Part shown: positions 16,076 through 25,094 of the stretch, piece by piece
Layout: each line of letters begins with the position of its first letter
Position numbering within the stretch: position 1 is the first letter of the stretch
Assembly (NCBI RefSeq): GCF_024231755.1
Contig: NZ_JAAEQH010000305.1
Coordinates: forward strand, 1-56,349
Direction of reading: 5' to 3'
DNA: 56,349 bases
Origin: Neptuniibacter sp.
Lineage (GTDB): Bacteria > Pseudomonadota > Gammaproteobacteria > Pseudomonadales > Balneatricaceae
The notes under the pieces: model-generated
Told to the model about the DNA's origin: nothing
What the model saw: only the letters and a program-made list of their open reading frames with translations
The model's database searches: none
Position numbers and translations under genes: made by a program

Positions 16076-17797
16076 TTATGTTCTCTCCGTTTTGCTCAGC
16101 CACATGTCACGCATAGAACCACGCGGTACCTGCATCGGGTAAACGTGCTCAAACGGATCAACAGCGATATCCATGAATACCATGCGATCCTTCATAGCGA
16201 ATGCTTCACGCATTGCTCCTTCCAGATCTTCAAGGCGTTCAACCTTGATGCCTACGTGGCCGTATGACTCAACCAGCTTGATGAAGTCAGGCAACGATTT
16301 CATATAGGACTGAGAGTGGCGAGACTCGTAGTTCATATCCTGCCACTGACGTACCATACCCAAAGACTGGTTGTTCAAGCAGATAACCTTAACCGGGATA
16401 TCGTACTGACTGATGGTAGATAGCTCCTGAATATTCATCTGGATACTACCTTCGCCAGTTACGCATACTACTTCCTCTTCAGGGAAGTTCAGCTTAACGC
16501 CCATAGCAGCCGGAAGACCAAAGCCCATGGTGCCAAGACCACCGGAGTTGATCCAACGGTTTGGTTTGTTGAACTTGTAGTACTGGGCTGCAAACATCTG
16601 GTGCTGACCTACATCAGAACAAACGTAAGCATCACCGTTAGTCACCTTGCTCAGCATCTCGATAACCTGCTGCGGTTTCATCAGCTCGGAATCGTCAGTC
16701 TTATAACGACCACCGTGGCGACCACGCCACTCATCGATCTGCTCCCACCATGCTTTCAAGCTATCAGCACACGGCTGTTTCTTCGCAGCTTTTACCTGTT
16801 CCAGCATCTCTTTTAATACCGCCTGAGCCGGACCTACAATTGGCACATCCGCTTTGATGGTTTTAGAGATAGACGCCGGATCGATATCTACATGTACGAT
16901 CTTAGCTGTCGGACAGAACTTATCTGTGCCATTAGTTACACGGTCATCGAAACGTGCACCTACCGCCAGAATCATATCGCTGTGGTGCATCGCCATATTG
17001 GCTTCGTAACTACCGTGCATACCCAGCATACCGATAAACTGCTTATCAGTACCCGGGAATCCACCCAGCCCCATCAGCGTATTCGTTACCGGATAACCCA
17101 GCTCATGCGCTAGTTCAGTCAGTTGTTCACTGGCTTCACCCAGAATGACACCGCCACCAGTGTAGATAACCGGACGCTTCGCAGCCAACAGCATATCAAC
17201 TGCTTTCTTGATCTGACCGGTATGACCTTTAGTGATCGGATTGTAAGAACGCATTTTGACGTTCTTAGGATATTCGTACTCATAACGTTCAGTCGGTGTT
17301 GTCATATCTTTAGGGATATCAACAACTACCGGTCCCGGACGGCCGCTCTCAGCAATATGAAACGCTTTCTTGATGATTTCTGGAATCTCTTCCGGACGTT
17401 GCACGCTAAAGCTGTGCTTAACAACCGGACGAGAGATACCGATCATGTCGGTCTCCTGGAAAGCATCTTCACCGATCAAGTGAGACATTACCTGACCTGT
17501 GATAACAACCATCGGAATAGAATCTGTATATGCCGTAGCAATGCCTGTCACAGCATTAGTTGCACCTGGGCCAGAAGTTACCAGTGCCACACCCGCTTTG
17601 CCTGTAGCACGTGCATAAGCATCAGCCATGTGAGTTGCAGCTTGTTCGTGACGAACCAGAATGTGCTCGACTTGGTCCTGTGTGAAGATCGCATCATAGA
17701 TGTGCAGCAATGCACCACCAGGGTAGCCGTAAATATATTTAACGCCTTGATCGGCAAGCGCGCGAATCGTCATCTCCGCGCCAGATAGTAGTTCCAC
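16076..17797 (-). CDS. ilvI: Acetolactate synthase large (catalytic) subunit
   Basis: This TPP-, FAD- and Mg-dependent enzyme condenses pyruvate with pyruvate or 2-oxobutyrate, the first common step of valine, leucine and isoleucine synthesis. It contains the TPP pyrimidine-binding N-terminal domain ([14 protein letters not shown], catalytic Glu in HEQAA) and the C-terminal PP domain with [14 protein letters not shown] prefer the GTG at 17797 (product MELLSGAEM..., 573 residues, like E. coli IlvI at 574). AGAGGGTG is then about seven to nine bases upstream. With the GTG at 17806 the ribosome site would abut the start. It forms a two-gene operon with ilvH behind a long structured leader; ilvC does not follow. 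Confidence 0.95.
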   Translation of the reverse strand: MELLSGAEMTIRALADQGVKYIYGYPGGALLHIYDAIFTQDQVEHILVRHEQAATHMADAYARATGKAGVALVTSGPGATNAVTGIATAYTDSIPMVVITGQVMSHLIGEDAFQETDMIGISRPVVKHSFSVQRPEEIPEIIKKAFHIAESGRPGPVVVDIPKDMTTPTERYEYEYPKNVKMRSYNPITKGHTGQIKKAVDMLLAAKRPVIYTGGGVILGEASEQLTELAHELGYPVTNTLMGLGGFPGTDKQFIGMLGMHGSYEANMAMHHSDMILAVGARFDDRVTNGTDKFCPTAKIVHVDIDPASISKTIKADVPIVGPAQAVLKEMLEQVKAAKKQPCADSLKAWWEQIDEWRGRHGGRYKTDDSELMKPQQVIEMLSKVTNGDAYVCSDVGQHQMFAAQYYKFNKPNRWINSGGLGTMGFGLPAAMGVKLNFPEEEVVCVTGEGSIQMNIQELSTISQYDIPVKVICLNNQSLGMVRQWQDMNYESRHSQSYMKSLPDFIKLVESYGHVGIKVERLEDLEGAMREAFAMKDRMVFMDIAVDPFEHVYPMQVPRGSMRDMWLSKTERT

Positions 17798-17806
17798 TTT
17801 GTTCAC

Positions 17807-18101
17807 CCTCTAACGACGTCAGTGTCTCGTTACTGACGGAATTAACAGTTTTTGTTTCTGTAACGTTTTGAACGTGCCTGTACCAGACAAAATTGTTGTA
17901 TCTCTAGCGGTCTCACTCTGAACCATTCCAGGGGTAGAGCTGCAGGTTCACGTTCGGGTGTTTGCCGGAGTTGAGGATCGCCCAACCGACAGACCTTGGA
18001 GAAACAACCCTCAGAAAGTTGTTCCCCTGAGCTTCGGGATTACCTACACGCTCAAGGCCTCAAAAAATTCGAGGAGGCAATTGTCGCATAGCAATATCCC
18101 C
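17807..18101 (-). promoter_or_regulatory. Long structured leader RNA of ilvIH, with a 9-codon upstream ORF
   Basis: Hand pairing of the minus strand shows a chain of helices. A 7-bp stem (18059-18053 with 17998-17992) encloses hairpin GAGC/GCTC (18053-18029) and a long hairpin GGGGAACAAC with GTTGTTTCTCC (18027-17998). Next come a hairpin at 17991-17963, a GAACC/GGTTC stem at 17949-17920, and a 7-bp hairpin CGTCAGT/ACTGACG (17838-17817) just before the ilvI ribosome site. GTAACG in the last hairpin can instead pair with CGTTAC at 17865-17860, an attenuator-like alternative. Upstream, a short ORF MRQLPPRIF (18089-18060) follows AGGGG. It is not enriched in Ile, Val or Leu codons, so classic attenuation is unlikely. 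An ilvB-associated RNA motif (ilvB-OMG) has been described in marine gammaproteobacteria; membership cannot be judged here. Confidence 0.55.
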
Positions 18102-18379
18102 TGTTCAATAGAAAGTGTTCGCTAATGCAGCATCTGCTCTATTTTTAATAATTAGATTGAAATTTCTGGGAATTTAGCCAACTAATAGCTCTTAATTAGT
18201 CCTTAGTTTGTGCAGGGCTAAAGAATTGATAAGACATGGGACAGATGAATATTCCGCCTTAAGCCCCTTGAGCTAATCTCTAGCTCAGCTCTTTTAGCAA
18301 CAGAAACTATTCAGGCTGGCGGGATCAGGTTATAGTTTTCCTATCGCAAACTCAGAATACGGTTAAGGAGAAGTCCCCC
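18102..18379. promoter_or_regulatory. Intergenic promoter region between ilvIH leader and the 88-residue gene
   Basis: This AT-rich stretch should hold the ilvIH promoter (minus) and the promoter of the small plus-strand gene. A hairpin TTGAGCTA/TAGCTCAG (18268-18288) is present. On the minus strand a 13-codon ATG ORF (MSYQFFSPAQTKD) occurs around 18235-18194, but it has no ribosome site. No -35/-10 pair was convincing. Confidence 0.35.
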
Positions 18380-18646
18380 ATGAGTATCGCTGAGATTAAA
18401 AACAAAGAACGTGTCATCAACGAATTAATGAGTTTTATTCGCAAGGTATTGGTTGAACCTGAAATTTGCGAAAAAGCCCTGGAAATTGCCCGCGAACATT
18501 TGAACGATGAAAACGCTGAGATCATCATTGCCGATAAACTATCTTCAGTAACCAATATCAAGATCCCTATTGAACACAGTGAAGCTGATAAGCTTTTTCT
18601 TGAAGTTCTAATTGATGTTATTAAGGACGAGCAAGCACTGTACTAA
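18380..18646 (+). CDS. Hypothetical protein, 88 residues, helical and acidic
   Basis: The product is mostly predicted helix: an N-terminal basic amphipathic stretch (KNKERVINELMSFIRKVLVEPEICEKALEIAREHL) and an acidic C-terminal half ending DEQALY. It has no signal peptide or membrane segment. AAGGAGAA lies about nine bases before the ATG, and a hairpin follows the stop, so it looks like a real monocistronic gene. I do not recognise the family. It is convergent with a response regulator gene. Confidence 0.65.
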   Translation: MSIAEIKNKERVINELMSFIRKVLVEPEICEKALEIAREHLNDENAEIIIADKLSSVTNIKIPIEHSEADKLFLEVLIDVIKDEQALY

Positions 18647-18653
18647 TTTGAAG

Positions 18654-18682
18654 CATAAAAAAGGCTGCCATGAGGCAGCCTT
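18654..18682. terminator. Convergent terminator, small gene / response regulator
   Basis: A 9-bp perfect stem AAGGCTGCC/GGCAGCCTT with loop ATGA (18661-18682) is flanked on the minus strand by a seven-T run. It ends the response regulator gene and may act weakly on the plus strand. Confidence 0.8.
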
Positions 18683-18703
18683 GTTACTGATTAACGAATC
18701 AAT

Positions 18704-19492
18704 CTATTTAGCTTTCTTACCTAAACTTGCGATATAACCGGTTAATACTTCAAGTTTATCCGGATCATTATCCACAAACTGAACATCTACATTGATAAAT
18801 GTAGTTTCTGTACTTCTCTCATTGGCAGCCAAGGCCCCGACAAAGCCATTCATCTGGGCAACGCTCTTACCGGAAGCAGATTCAATGTCCAAAACACACT
18901 GCTCCAACAATTGAGGCACACCGTCCTCGCGTTTTACCGCCACCTGTGCATGCTGCAGAGTTATCTCTTTAATTGCACACTTCAGTACACCTGCCCCAAC
19001 ACGCAGCTGAGCCAAACCTTTCGGCTTTTTAGCCGTTTTCTTTTGCGATGCTGCGGTTTTTCCTGCAGCCAGCATTTGAGCGGCTTTACGCCGAGACTCA
19101 GAACTCGTCTCAATACGTTTGCCGATAAACTTTTTAACCTTATCAACTAGCTGGGAATCCTCAAACGGCTTACCCATATAGTCGTTAACACCTGCCTGAA
19201 TAGCCTGTAGAACGTAATCGCGTTCACCACGGCTTGTCACCATAACGAAAGGGACATCAACATATTGGCTTTGCTGGCGTGCCCACTGCAGCACATCTAG
19301 TCCAGACATGCCCGGCATTTCCCAATCACAAAGGATCAGGTCATAGTTAGTTTTACTCATCAGAGTTCGACCAGCTTCACCATCCTCAGCCGAGTCTACT
19401 TGATACTCAGGAAAATGCTCTTTGACTATTCTCGATACATGATCACGGATGAAACGCGCGTCATCCACGATTAGGACTTTCATTTCACTCAT
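18704..19492 (-). CDS. CheY-like response regulator with uncharacterised C-terminal domain
   Basis: The 262-residue protein has a complete receiver domain at residues 1-125: acidic pair Asp10/Asp11, phosphoacceptor Asp56 (CDWEMPGMSG), Thr86 and Lys108 (GKPF). A lysine/alanine-rich linker (about 130-160, KKTAKKPKG) leads to a roughly 100-residue beta-rich domain. That domain loosely resembles a PilZ barrel but lacks a clear RxxxR ligand motif; it is not a DNA-binding helix-turn-helix or a GGDEF domain. No histidine kinase is adjacent. Given the three c-di-GMP enzymes in the window, a degenerate PilZ output would make sense, but this is inference. GAGGGCGG precedes the ATG. Confidence 0.85.
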   Translation of the reverse strand: MSEMKVLIVDDARFIRDHVSRIVKEHFPEYQVDSAEDGEAGRTLMSKTNYDLILCDWEMPGMSGLDVLQWARQQSQYVDVPFVMVTSRGERDYVLQAIQAGVNDYMGKPFEDSQLVDKVKKFIGKRIETSSESRRKAAQMLAAGKTAASQKKTAKKPKGLAQLRVGAGVLKCAIKEITLQHAQVAVKREDGVPQLLEQCVLDIESASGKSVAQMNGFVGALAANERSTETTFINVDVQFVDNDPDKLEVLTGYIASLGKKAK

Positions 19493-19992
19493 TACCGCCC
19501 TCTAGTACACCTTTCTTAGCTGAATCGAAGTTCAGGTATAAATATAGACTCTATACGATTGGGACATCCAGCAAATTGATTTCAGTCTAACTCCATCGCC
19601 TTTAAAATCAAAGGACAAGAAACACTTGCCCTGTTCGATCCAATACTCTGGGTATCGCTCTTTTCTCCCTTGAGAGCACACGACGCAACCACTTACTCCT
19701 AACGGTTACTTTTCTTTTTGGCTTATCACCTAAGCCTTGGCTACTAAAAAACACCAACAAATCAAATTTCATATTCAAAATAATTATAATAATTAATGAT
19801 TTATCATATTGACATTTTTGATTATTCAAAAACAAAAATAACTCAAAAAAACACCTCAAATAATAATTTCAAAAATCAAAAATAATCTTTAATTATCAAC
19901 AGGTTAATAGAGCATTAATATTTGATATTAATCGTAAATAGAAATAGAATTATCAATAAATCAAAACAACAATTCTAAAAGAAGAAATAACC
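19493..19992. other. AT-rich intergenic region, 500 bp, no supported gene
   Basis: The first 250 bp are of ordinary composition. From about 19740 to 19992 the DNA is extremely AT-rich with A/T runs (e.g. AATAATTATAATAATTAATG). TTGACA at 19810-19815 could be a -35 for the plus-strand gene, but no well-spaced -10 follows. The composition would suit H-NS-like silencing or recent acquisition. A minus-strand ORF at 19608-19859 is judged spurious. Confidence 0.5.
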
Positions 19993-20250
19993 ATGCAAGA
20001 GAAAGAAGTGACCCTTTTATATAGAGCGGGCGTATTCAAATCATGCAAAGCTATCCCAATATCCATGTCTAGAGGCTGGACGTTGAAGTTCTACACTCAG
20101 GATGAGGAAGTGATTACTCTGGATCTGCAACGCTCAAAGAGCGAAAGGGAGTTTAAGAGCCTTGACGGTGCAGCAGCGGTTGCGAAACGGATTGGTTTTA
20201 CATGGCTTGATGTGCAACTAGGTGAACTAGCATGGCAAGAGAAAGTTTAA
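19993..20250 (+). CDS. Hypothetical protein, 85 residues
   Basis: The ORF begins MQEKEVTLLYRAGVFKSCKA and contains a basic patch (LQRSKSEREFKSLDGAAAVAKRIGF) followed by WLDVQLGELAWQEKV. The pattern suggests a small alpha/beta protein; the segment DGAAAVAKRIGF could be part of a helix-turn-helix-like fold, but this is weak. AGAAGA lies about ten bases before the ATG. Upstream DNA is strongly AT-rich, unlike the flanking housekeeping genes, so horizontal acquisition is possible. Function unknown. Confidence 0.6.
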   Translation: MQEKEVTLLYRAGVFKSCKAIPISMSRGWTLKFYTQDEEVITLDLQRSKSEREFKSLDGAAAVAKRIGFTWLDVQLGELAWQEKV

Positions 20251-20431
20251 GCAGAGATCAGAGGAAAATCCTGCTAACCAGAAAGCGCTGATTCATTGTT
20301 AAGCCACGCTAACATGAGTGGTTACAAAATCGAGCATAAGAGCTATGGTGCTTACAGACCAGATCAGCCCCAACAAGCCTACTAACCTGCTCAGTCAGCC
20401 GGAAGGGTACACGCAAAAATATATTTATGGT

Positions 20432-20475
20432 GAAAAGACCCGCCCTACTCAGCACCATGAGGGCAGGCCCTTTCT
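20432..20475 (-). terminator. Terminator of clpB
   Basis: An imperfect GC-rich hairpin, whose core GCCCTCA pairs with TGAG-T-AGGGC, is extended by GAAAG/CTTTTC. It is followed by TTTTC on the minus strand just after the clpB stop. Confidence 0.7.
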
Positions 20476-20479
20476 ATAA

Positions 20480-23059
20480 TCAGCGAAAGACAAACTCTCC
20501 CTGTTCAACATCTACAGCAATATCAGTACCTGGTGCATATTTTCCAGCCAGAATTTCCTGAGCAAGAGGGTTCTCAATCCATTGCTGGATAGCCCGCTTC
20601 AGCGGACGAGCACCATAGATAGGCTCAAAACCAACATCTACAAGTTTATCCATTGCGGTACTGGTTAAAGTCAGGCTCAGATCACGCTCAGCTAAACGCT
20701 TCTGCAAACGCTGCAACTGAATGCCTGCAATCCCCGCTACCTGGTTTTTCTTCAGGCTATGGAAGACCACCACCTCATCAATACGATTGATCACTTCTGG
20801 GCGGAAATGCAGGCCTACCGCTTCCATTACGGCATTACGCATCAATTGGTAGTCATCATCGTCACTGAAGTTCTGAATCAAGTCAGAACCAAGATTAGAG
20901 GTCATCACCACAATCGTGTTTCGGAAGTCTACTGTGCGTCCTTGACCATCGGTTAAACGACCATCCTCTAAGACCTGTAACAAAATATTGAATACATCTG
21001 GATGTGCCTTTTCCACCTCATCCAGCAATAGGACTGAATAAGGCTTACGACGCACGGCCTCTGTCAGATAGCCGCCCTCCTCATAACCAACATATCCGGG
21101 AGGAGCACCAATCAGCCTTGCGACCGAGTGCTTCTCCATAAATTCGGACATATCGATACGCACCATTGCCTCTTCCGTATCAAACAGGAAGCTTGCCAGC
21201 GCTTTGCACAGCTCAGTTTTACCCACACCCGTTGGCCCCAGAAACAGGAAAGAGCCATTTGGACGATTGGGATCAGCAAGCCCAGCACGGGACCGACGCA
21301 CCGCATTGGAAACCGCAGTGACAGACTCTTCCTGACCAACTACCCGCGCATGAAGAGCTTCCTCCATACGCAATAGCTTTTCACGCTCACCTTCCAACAT
21401 TTTGCTGACTGGGATACCGGTCCATCGAGAAACGACTTCTGCCACTTCCTCCTCAGAAACTTTATTACGCAGTAATTTAGTTTCCTGCTGACCCGACTCT
21501 TCTACTTCAGCTGCAGCTGCTAGCTGTTTTTCTAGCTCGGGAATCTTGCCGTATTGCAGCTCGGACATTTTCTGAAGATCACCAGAACGCGTGTACTTCT
21601 CAAGCTCTATACGCGCCTGATCAAGCTCCTCTTTGATCTTCTGAGAACCTTGCAACGCAACTTTTTCCGCCTTCCATACCTCATCCAGATCAGCAAACTC
21701 TTTCTCTACACTCTTGATCGTTTTTTCCAACTCCTTCAAGCGCTGTTTTGCCGCAGCATCTTTTTCCTTTTTCAGCGCTTCCCGTTCCATTTTCAACTGG
21801 ATTAGGCGACGCTCAAGTCGGTCCATATCCTCTGGTTTGGAATCCATCTCCATACGGATACGTGATGCAGCCTCGTCAATCAGGTCAATTGCTTTATCTG
21901 GTAACTGACGGTCGGTGATATAACGCTGTGATAGTTTAGCTGCAGCAATGATTGCTGAGTCGGTGATGTCTACACCATGATGAACCTCATATCGTTCCTT
22001 CAAACCTCGCAGGATAGCGATAGTTGATTCCTCATCAGGTTCATCAACAATCACTTTCTGGAAACGGCGTTCCAGCGCAGCATCTTTCTCGACATACTGA
22101 CGATACTCATCCAGTGTCGTGGCGCCAACACAATGCAGCTCACCTCGAGCCAGCGCGGGTTTAAGCATATTACCCGCATCCATTGAGCCTTCACCTTTAC
22201 CGGCGCCTACCATGGTGTGTAATTCATCAATAAATAGAATGATCTGGCCTTCCTGTTTGGAAAGTTCATTCAAGACCGCTTTCAGGCGCTCCTCAAATTC
22301 ACCACGGAATTTCGCCCCAGCAATTAATGCCCCCATATCCAACGACAGAACCTTTTTACGCTTGAGCCCTTCAGGTACCTCACCGTTAATTATGCGCTGT
22401 GCTAAACCTTCCACTATCGCTGTTTTACCTACACCTGGCTCACCGATAAGTACTGGGTTATTCTTAGTGCGACGCTGCAGCACCTGAATGGTACGACGGA
22501 TCTCATCGTCGCGACCGATAACCGGATCCAGTTTGCCGGACTCAGCTCGCTCAGTCAGATCAATACAATATTTTTCCAGGGCCTGACGATTTCCCTCTGC
22601 ATTTGGATCTTGCACAGATTCCCCTCCACGCACTTGATTGATCACCGTTTGTAAACCTTGCGCGTTGATACCCGCTTCACGCAGTATTTTTCCTGCCTCA
22701 GACTTATCATCAACCATAGCCAACAGCACTAATTCGCTGGCAATGTATTGATCACCGTTCTGCTGAGCTATTTTGTCTGTTTTGTTAAAAATTCGGGCTA
22801 CATCCTGTGAAAAGCGCAACTCTCCATCTGGGTTCTGCACTCTTGCCAGACCTTGTAGCCCACGCTCAATCTGGCTCTTCAATTGTTGCAGGTTCGCACC
22901 CGCTTGGACCAGTAACTGAGCTGTAGTGCCCTGCTGCTGATCCAGCAAAGCACTAAGAATATGAATCGGTTCGATGTAGTTGTGATCAAGCCCTACTGCC
23001 AAAGACTGAGCATCGGCCAGAGCTTCCTGAAGTTTGGATGTAAATTTATCTGGGCGCAT
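20480..23059 (-). CDS. clpB: ATP-dependent disaggregase ClpB
   Basis: The 859-residue AAA+ chaperone (E. coli 857) works with DnaK to rescue aggregated proteins. Domains in order: Clp N-domain (about 1-150), NBD1 with Walker [10 protein letters not shown] near residue 205 and Walker B FIDELH, the long middle coiled coil (about 400-525), NBD2 with GPTGVGKTE near residue 605 and LLDEVEKAH, and the C-terminal small domain. Start ATG at 23059 has GGAGGTG upstream; the upstream in-frame extension is rejected. A sigma-32 promoter lies 116-142 bases upstream. In relatives clpB lies next to pgeF; here 7.7 kb separates them. Confidence 0.98.
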   Translation of the reverse strand: MRPDKFTSKLQEALADAQSLAVGLDHNYIEPIHILSALLDQQQGTTAQLLVQAGANLQQLKSQIERGLQGLARVQNPDGELRFSQDVARIFNKTDKIAQQNGDQYIASELVLLAMVDDKSEAGKILREAGINAQGLQTVINQVRGGESVQDPNAEGNRQALEKYCIDLTERAESGKLDPVIGRDDEIRRTIQVLQRRTKNNPVLIGEPGVGKTAIVEGLAQRIINGEVPEGLKRKKVLSLDMGALIAGAKFRGEFEERLKAVLNELSKQEGQIILFIDELHTMVGAGKGEGSMDAGNMLKPALARGELHCVGATTLDEYRQYVEKDAALERRFQKVIVDEPDEESTIAILRGLKERYEVHHGVDITDSAIIAAAKLSQRYITDRQLPDKAIDLIDEAASRIRMEMDSKPEDMDRLERRLIQLKMEREALKKEKDAAAKQRLKELEKTIKSVEKEFADLDEVWKAEKVALQGSQKIKEELDQARIELEKYTRSGDLQKMSELQYGKIPELEKQLAAAAEVEESGQQETKLLRNKVSEEEVAEVVSRWTGIPVSKMLEGEREKLLRMEEALHARVVGQEESVTAVSNAVRRSRAGLADPNRPNGSFLFLGPTGVGKTELCKALASFLFDTEEAMVRIDMSEFMEKHSVARLIGAPPGYVGYEEGGYLTEAVRRKPYSVLLLDEVEKAHPDVFNILLQVLEDGRLTDGQGRTVDFRNTIVVMTSNLGSDLIQNFSDDDDYQLMRNAVMEAVGLHFRPEVINRIDEVVVFHSLKKNQVAGIAGIQLQRLQKRLAERDLSLTLTSTAMDKLVDVGFEPIYGARPLKRAIQQWIENPLAQEILAGKYAPGTDIAVDVEQGEFVFR

Positions 23060-23174
23060 AACACCTCCGCCAATTGCGTTCACTTACCTGCTGTAATGTC
23101 TGAAAACTCTGGCTTGTTACGCCAAGCTTCAAACTGGTCAGCAGCGCTCGCTGATATCGCGATATAACTGAGGT

Positions 23175-23201
23175 ATGGGGGCAATGTCAGATTGCTTCAA
23201 G
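23175..23201 (-). promoter_or_regulatory. Sigma-32 heat-shock promoter of clpB
   Basis: On the minus strand, CTTGAA (23201-23196), a 14-base spacer and CCCCCAT (23181-23175) match the sigma-32 consensus CTTGAAA-N11-16-CCCCAT. It is the only such site seen and faces clpB. Confidence 0.85.
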
Positions 23202-23255
23202 TAGAAGCTGTACAAAAATCAGACAGACATGATCTAAGACAGAGTTATATTAGGT

Positions 23256-23606
23256 TTATTCTAAGGCAAAATTGGTCCGTGCCACTGCAAGCAAGTTATC
23301 TTTCTTCTCTTCGACAAACTGACCAAGATGCTGCTGGTTAGCGCCATAACTGCACATACAGATGAGAATAATATCATCAGACAGTAGATAGCCACTGAAA
23401 TGCTTATCACCGATCTCCATATGTGCCTCATTGTAATTTTTTCCGGTCTTACCAACGCTACGAAAAATATAACTTAAGGACTGTTTGGCAACGGCTAGGT
23501 GTTTTTTAAGCTCAGGCGGAAAAGATGAGGAAACAGGCTCACCCGCTTTGAGAATACAGCCCTGTTCAATTAGACCCTTTTCCTGCATCTCATCCCAGAT
23601 TTTCAT
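23256..23606 (-). CDS. Small roadblock/LC7-like protein, copy 1
   Basis: The 116-residue product begins MKIWDEMQEKGLIEQGCILKAGEPVSSSFPPELKK. The alternation (helix, IEQGCILKAGEPVSSSF strand pair, long helix AKQSLSYIFRSV, then three strands AHMEIGDKHFSGYLLSDDIILICMC, final helix) resembles roadblock/LC7 (MglB-like) domains, which act as GTPase partners. This assignment is inference from pattern, not a profile match. The ATG at 23606 overlaps the upstream GTPase gene by 17 bases, with AAGGA upstream. It is a paralogue of the gene at 24744-25094 (same length, shared C-I-L-K-G-x-x-V/I-x-[ST]-SFP and AH-x-E-[VI]-G-[DE]-K). A longer ORF start at 23747 is rejected. Confidence 0.75.
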   Translation of the reverse strand: MKIWDEMQEKGLIEQGCILKAGEPVSSSFPPELKKHLAVAKQSLSYIFRSVGKTGKNYNEAHMEIGDKHFSGYLLSDDIILICMCSYGANQQHLGQFVEEKKDNLLAVARTNFALE

Positions 23607-24546
23607 TTTCCTTACTCCATTGCAACAGATCATTAGCCTGCTGTCGTAATACCGGCAGTGAAATATCACGCTCAGATGAGAGACATAATGCCTGATCCTG
23701 ATCAGTAAACACCGACAATGTATTTTCCTCAGGGCCCGCAATAACAATATTACTTACATGCCCCATAAAATCAGCCTTGTCGCTAATCACTTTACTGAGT
23801 CGGCCCAGGTTTTTCAGGATAGTTCTTTCCTGAGGATCATCAATGTTGGAACAGAGGGCTTCCTGATCTTTATCAAGATGGAGAACCCCTTTTATGCCAC
23901 GTTTATTCATGGCCGCATCAAGCATAGTCTCTTCGAAGACCGGTTTATAGAAATCCAAAGAGAAACCATTAGTGCTCAGAATTCTGTCGCAGATCTGATC
24001 CCACTGAATGTCCCGTTCAACAGCCATAATCAGCTCTTCGACAATCCCCAACACAGCACGAGGATCCCGAACATCAACAAACATAACCGTAGTAAATAAT
24101 CCCAACTCTTTGATGAAATTAAGATAATCGTGGTAATTAGGTTCTGGCTGCACATCAGAGTGAGTCACCGCAATTATAAGACGGCGTTTTTCAATGTACT
24201 CTCGGAATTCGTTGGCATAAAAACGGATATCCCGGAATGGGTCTTTACGGGTATTATCCACCAGCATCACCATGCCGATAGCATCATGCGCGAATTCAGA
24301 GGAGAGCAGATCCCACATAAAACTGAATCGTTCCTGGCCCGGCGTACCGTAGAGGTGTACTCGTGCATGATCACCAAGATCCAATACACCATAGTCCATC
24401 GCAATGGTCGTATTTTTTTTACGGCGCACAGTAACATCACTTGCTCTGGCATCAGTATCCAGTGTTTCGATATCGCTTAAAGATCTGATTGCAGTGGACT
24501 TACCCGAACAAACTGAGCCCGTAAAGAGGATCTTATAATCCTGCAT
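23590..24546 (-). CDS. Ras/MglA-like small GTPase fused to roadblock-like domain, copy 1
   Basis: The 318-residue protein has an N-terminal GTPase domain (about 1-185): P-loop GSVCSGKST (10-18), switch I threonines Thr47/Thr48, G3 GTPGQE (67-72, without the usual leading Asp, as in bacterial MglA-like proteins), and THSD (128-131) in place of NKxD. The C-terminal about 110 residues (205-312: DAAMNKRGIKGVLHLDKD ... FMGHVSNIVIAGPEENTLSVFTD) resemble a roadblock/LC7 domain, so switch and regulator may be fused. A second, free roadblock-like protein follows. Similar 'GTP-binding proteins' occur near signalling genes in Pseudomonas. Role unknown; polarity, pilus or c-di-GMP control is a guess from MglAB and from context. 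It is nearly a duplicate of 25094-26044. Confidence 0.82.
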   Translation of the reverse strand: MQDYKILFTGSVCSGKSTAIRSLSDIETLDTDARASDVTVRRKKNTTIAMDYGVLDLGDHARVHLYGTPGQERFSFMWDLLSSEFAHDAIGMVMLVDNTRKDPFRDIRFYANEFREYIEKRRLIIAVTHSDVQPEPNYHDYLNFIKELGLFTTVMFVDVRDPRAVLGIVEELIMAVERDIQWDQICDRILSTNGFSLDFYKPVFEETMLDAAMNKRGIKGVLHLDKDQEALCSNIDDPQERTILKNLGRLSKVISDKADFMGHVSNIVIAGPEENTLSVFTDQDQALCLSSERDISLPVLRQQANDLLQWSKENENLG

Positions 24547-24684
24547 TCATACATCCCTTGCCTGAAAAGTAGGAGTTCAACTGTGCGATCTAGGACCTTA
24601 ACAGAAGTCCAAAAAGACACTTCATACCTATATACGACTAGCTGAAGATCAGAAGATTGCAACTAATAGAAGAGATAAGATACT

Positions 24685-24720
24685 AAGGCCCTCTATGGAT
24701 TAAGCATAATCAAAGGGCCT
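24685..24720 (-). terminator. Hairpin between the two GTPase-roadblock units
   Basis: AGGCCCT and AGGGCCT are perfect inverted repeats separated by about 20 bases, located 24 bases past the stop of the upstream unit. The following T content is modest, so it may be a weak terminator that separates expression of the two copies. Confidence 0.45.
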
Positions 24721-24743
24721 AAAAGAGGGTATCAGCAAATAGA

Positions 24744-25094
24744 TTATGCTGACTTTCGTTGTAACTGTTCTTGCACCATAAAAGCATGTGCCTGACGCGC
24801 CTGATTACGGACCTGTTGAATATTCGAGTCCTTCGCAGACATACACACCAATATTAAGTTACTTCGTAATAGAAAGGCGCTCAAGCGTTTCTCACCAACT
24901 TCTAGATGCGCCTCATCATGCTTGGATTTAACCTTAGACACATTCAGGAACACATAGCTGAAAGCCTGCTTTGCAATGGTCTGATGATTACGATTCTTCT
25001 CCGGAAATGACGTAGCAATCACGTCTTTGCCCTTCAAAATACAACTGCAATCAATTACCCCAGGCTTATCAACCGCGTTCAACAACTCAATCAT
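24744..25094 (-). CDS. Small roadblock/LC7-like protein, copy 2
   Basis: The 116-residue product begins MIELLNAVDKPGVIDCSCILKGKDVIATSFPEKN. Its fold pattern matches copy 1, including AKQAFSYVFLNVSKVKSKHDEAHLEVGEKRLSAFLL and a cysteine-containing strand LILVCMSA. The ATG overlaps the GTPase stop as TAATG, indicating strict translational coupling and probably a complex with the GTPase. The C-terminus is longer in basic and glutamine residues (EQLQRKSA) than in copy 1. Function unknown. Confidence 0.75.
   Translation of the reverse strand: MIELLNAVDKPGVIDCSCILKGKDVIATSFPEKNRNHQTIAKQAFSYVFLNVSKVKSKHDEAHLEVGEKRLSAFLLRSNLILVCMSAKDSNIQQVRNQARQAHAFMVQEQLQRKSA

Noticed and set aside
16892..17788. Plus-strand ORFs of 73 and 221 residues within ilvI
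   Set aside because: Antisense shadows of a fully conserved ilvI; the translated sequences are histidine/arginine-rich without motifs.
17798..17806. GTG at 17806 as ilvI start
   Set aside because: The ribosome site GAGGG abuts it. The GTG at 17797 is properly spaced and gives the usual IlvI N-terminus.
17880..18060. 6S RNA, tmRNA, RNase P RNA or T-box in the ilvI leader
   Set aside because: I compared remembered consensus features (6S bubble, tmRNA ends, RNase P core, T-box GGGUGG element) and none is present.
19608..19859. Minus-strand ORF of 83 residues in AT-rich DNA
   Set aside because: Composition is dominated by phenylalanine, leucine, isoleucine and lysine from A/T runs. There is no ribosome site and no recognisable pattern.
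20314..20385. 23-residue plus-strand ORF downstream of the 85-residue gene
   Set aside because: No ribosome site, and too short to judge; the tyrosine/glutamine-rich sequence may be chance.
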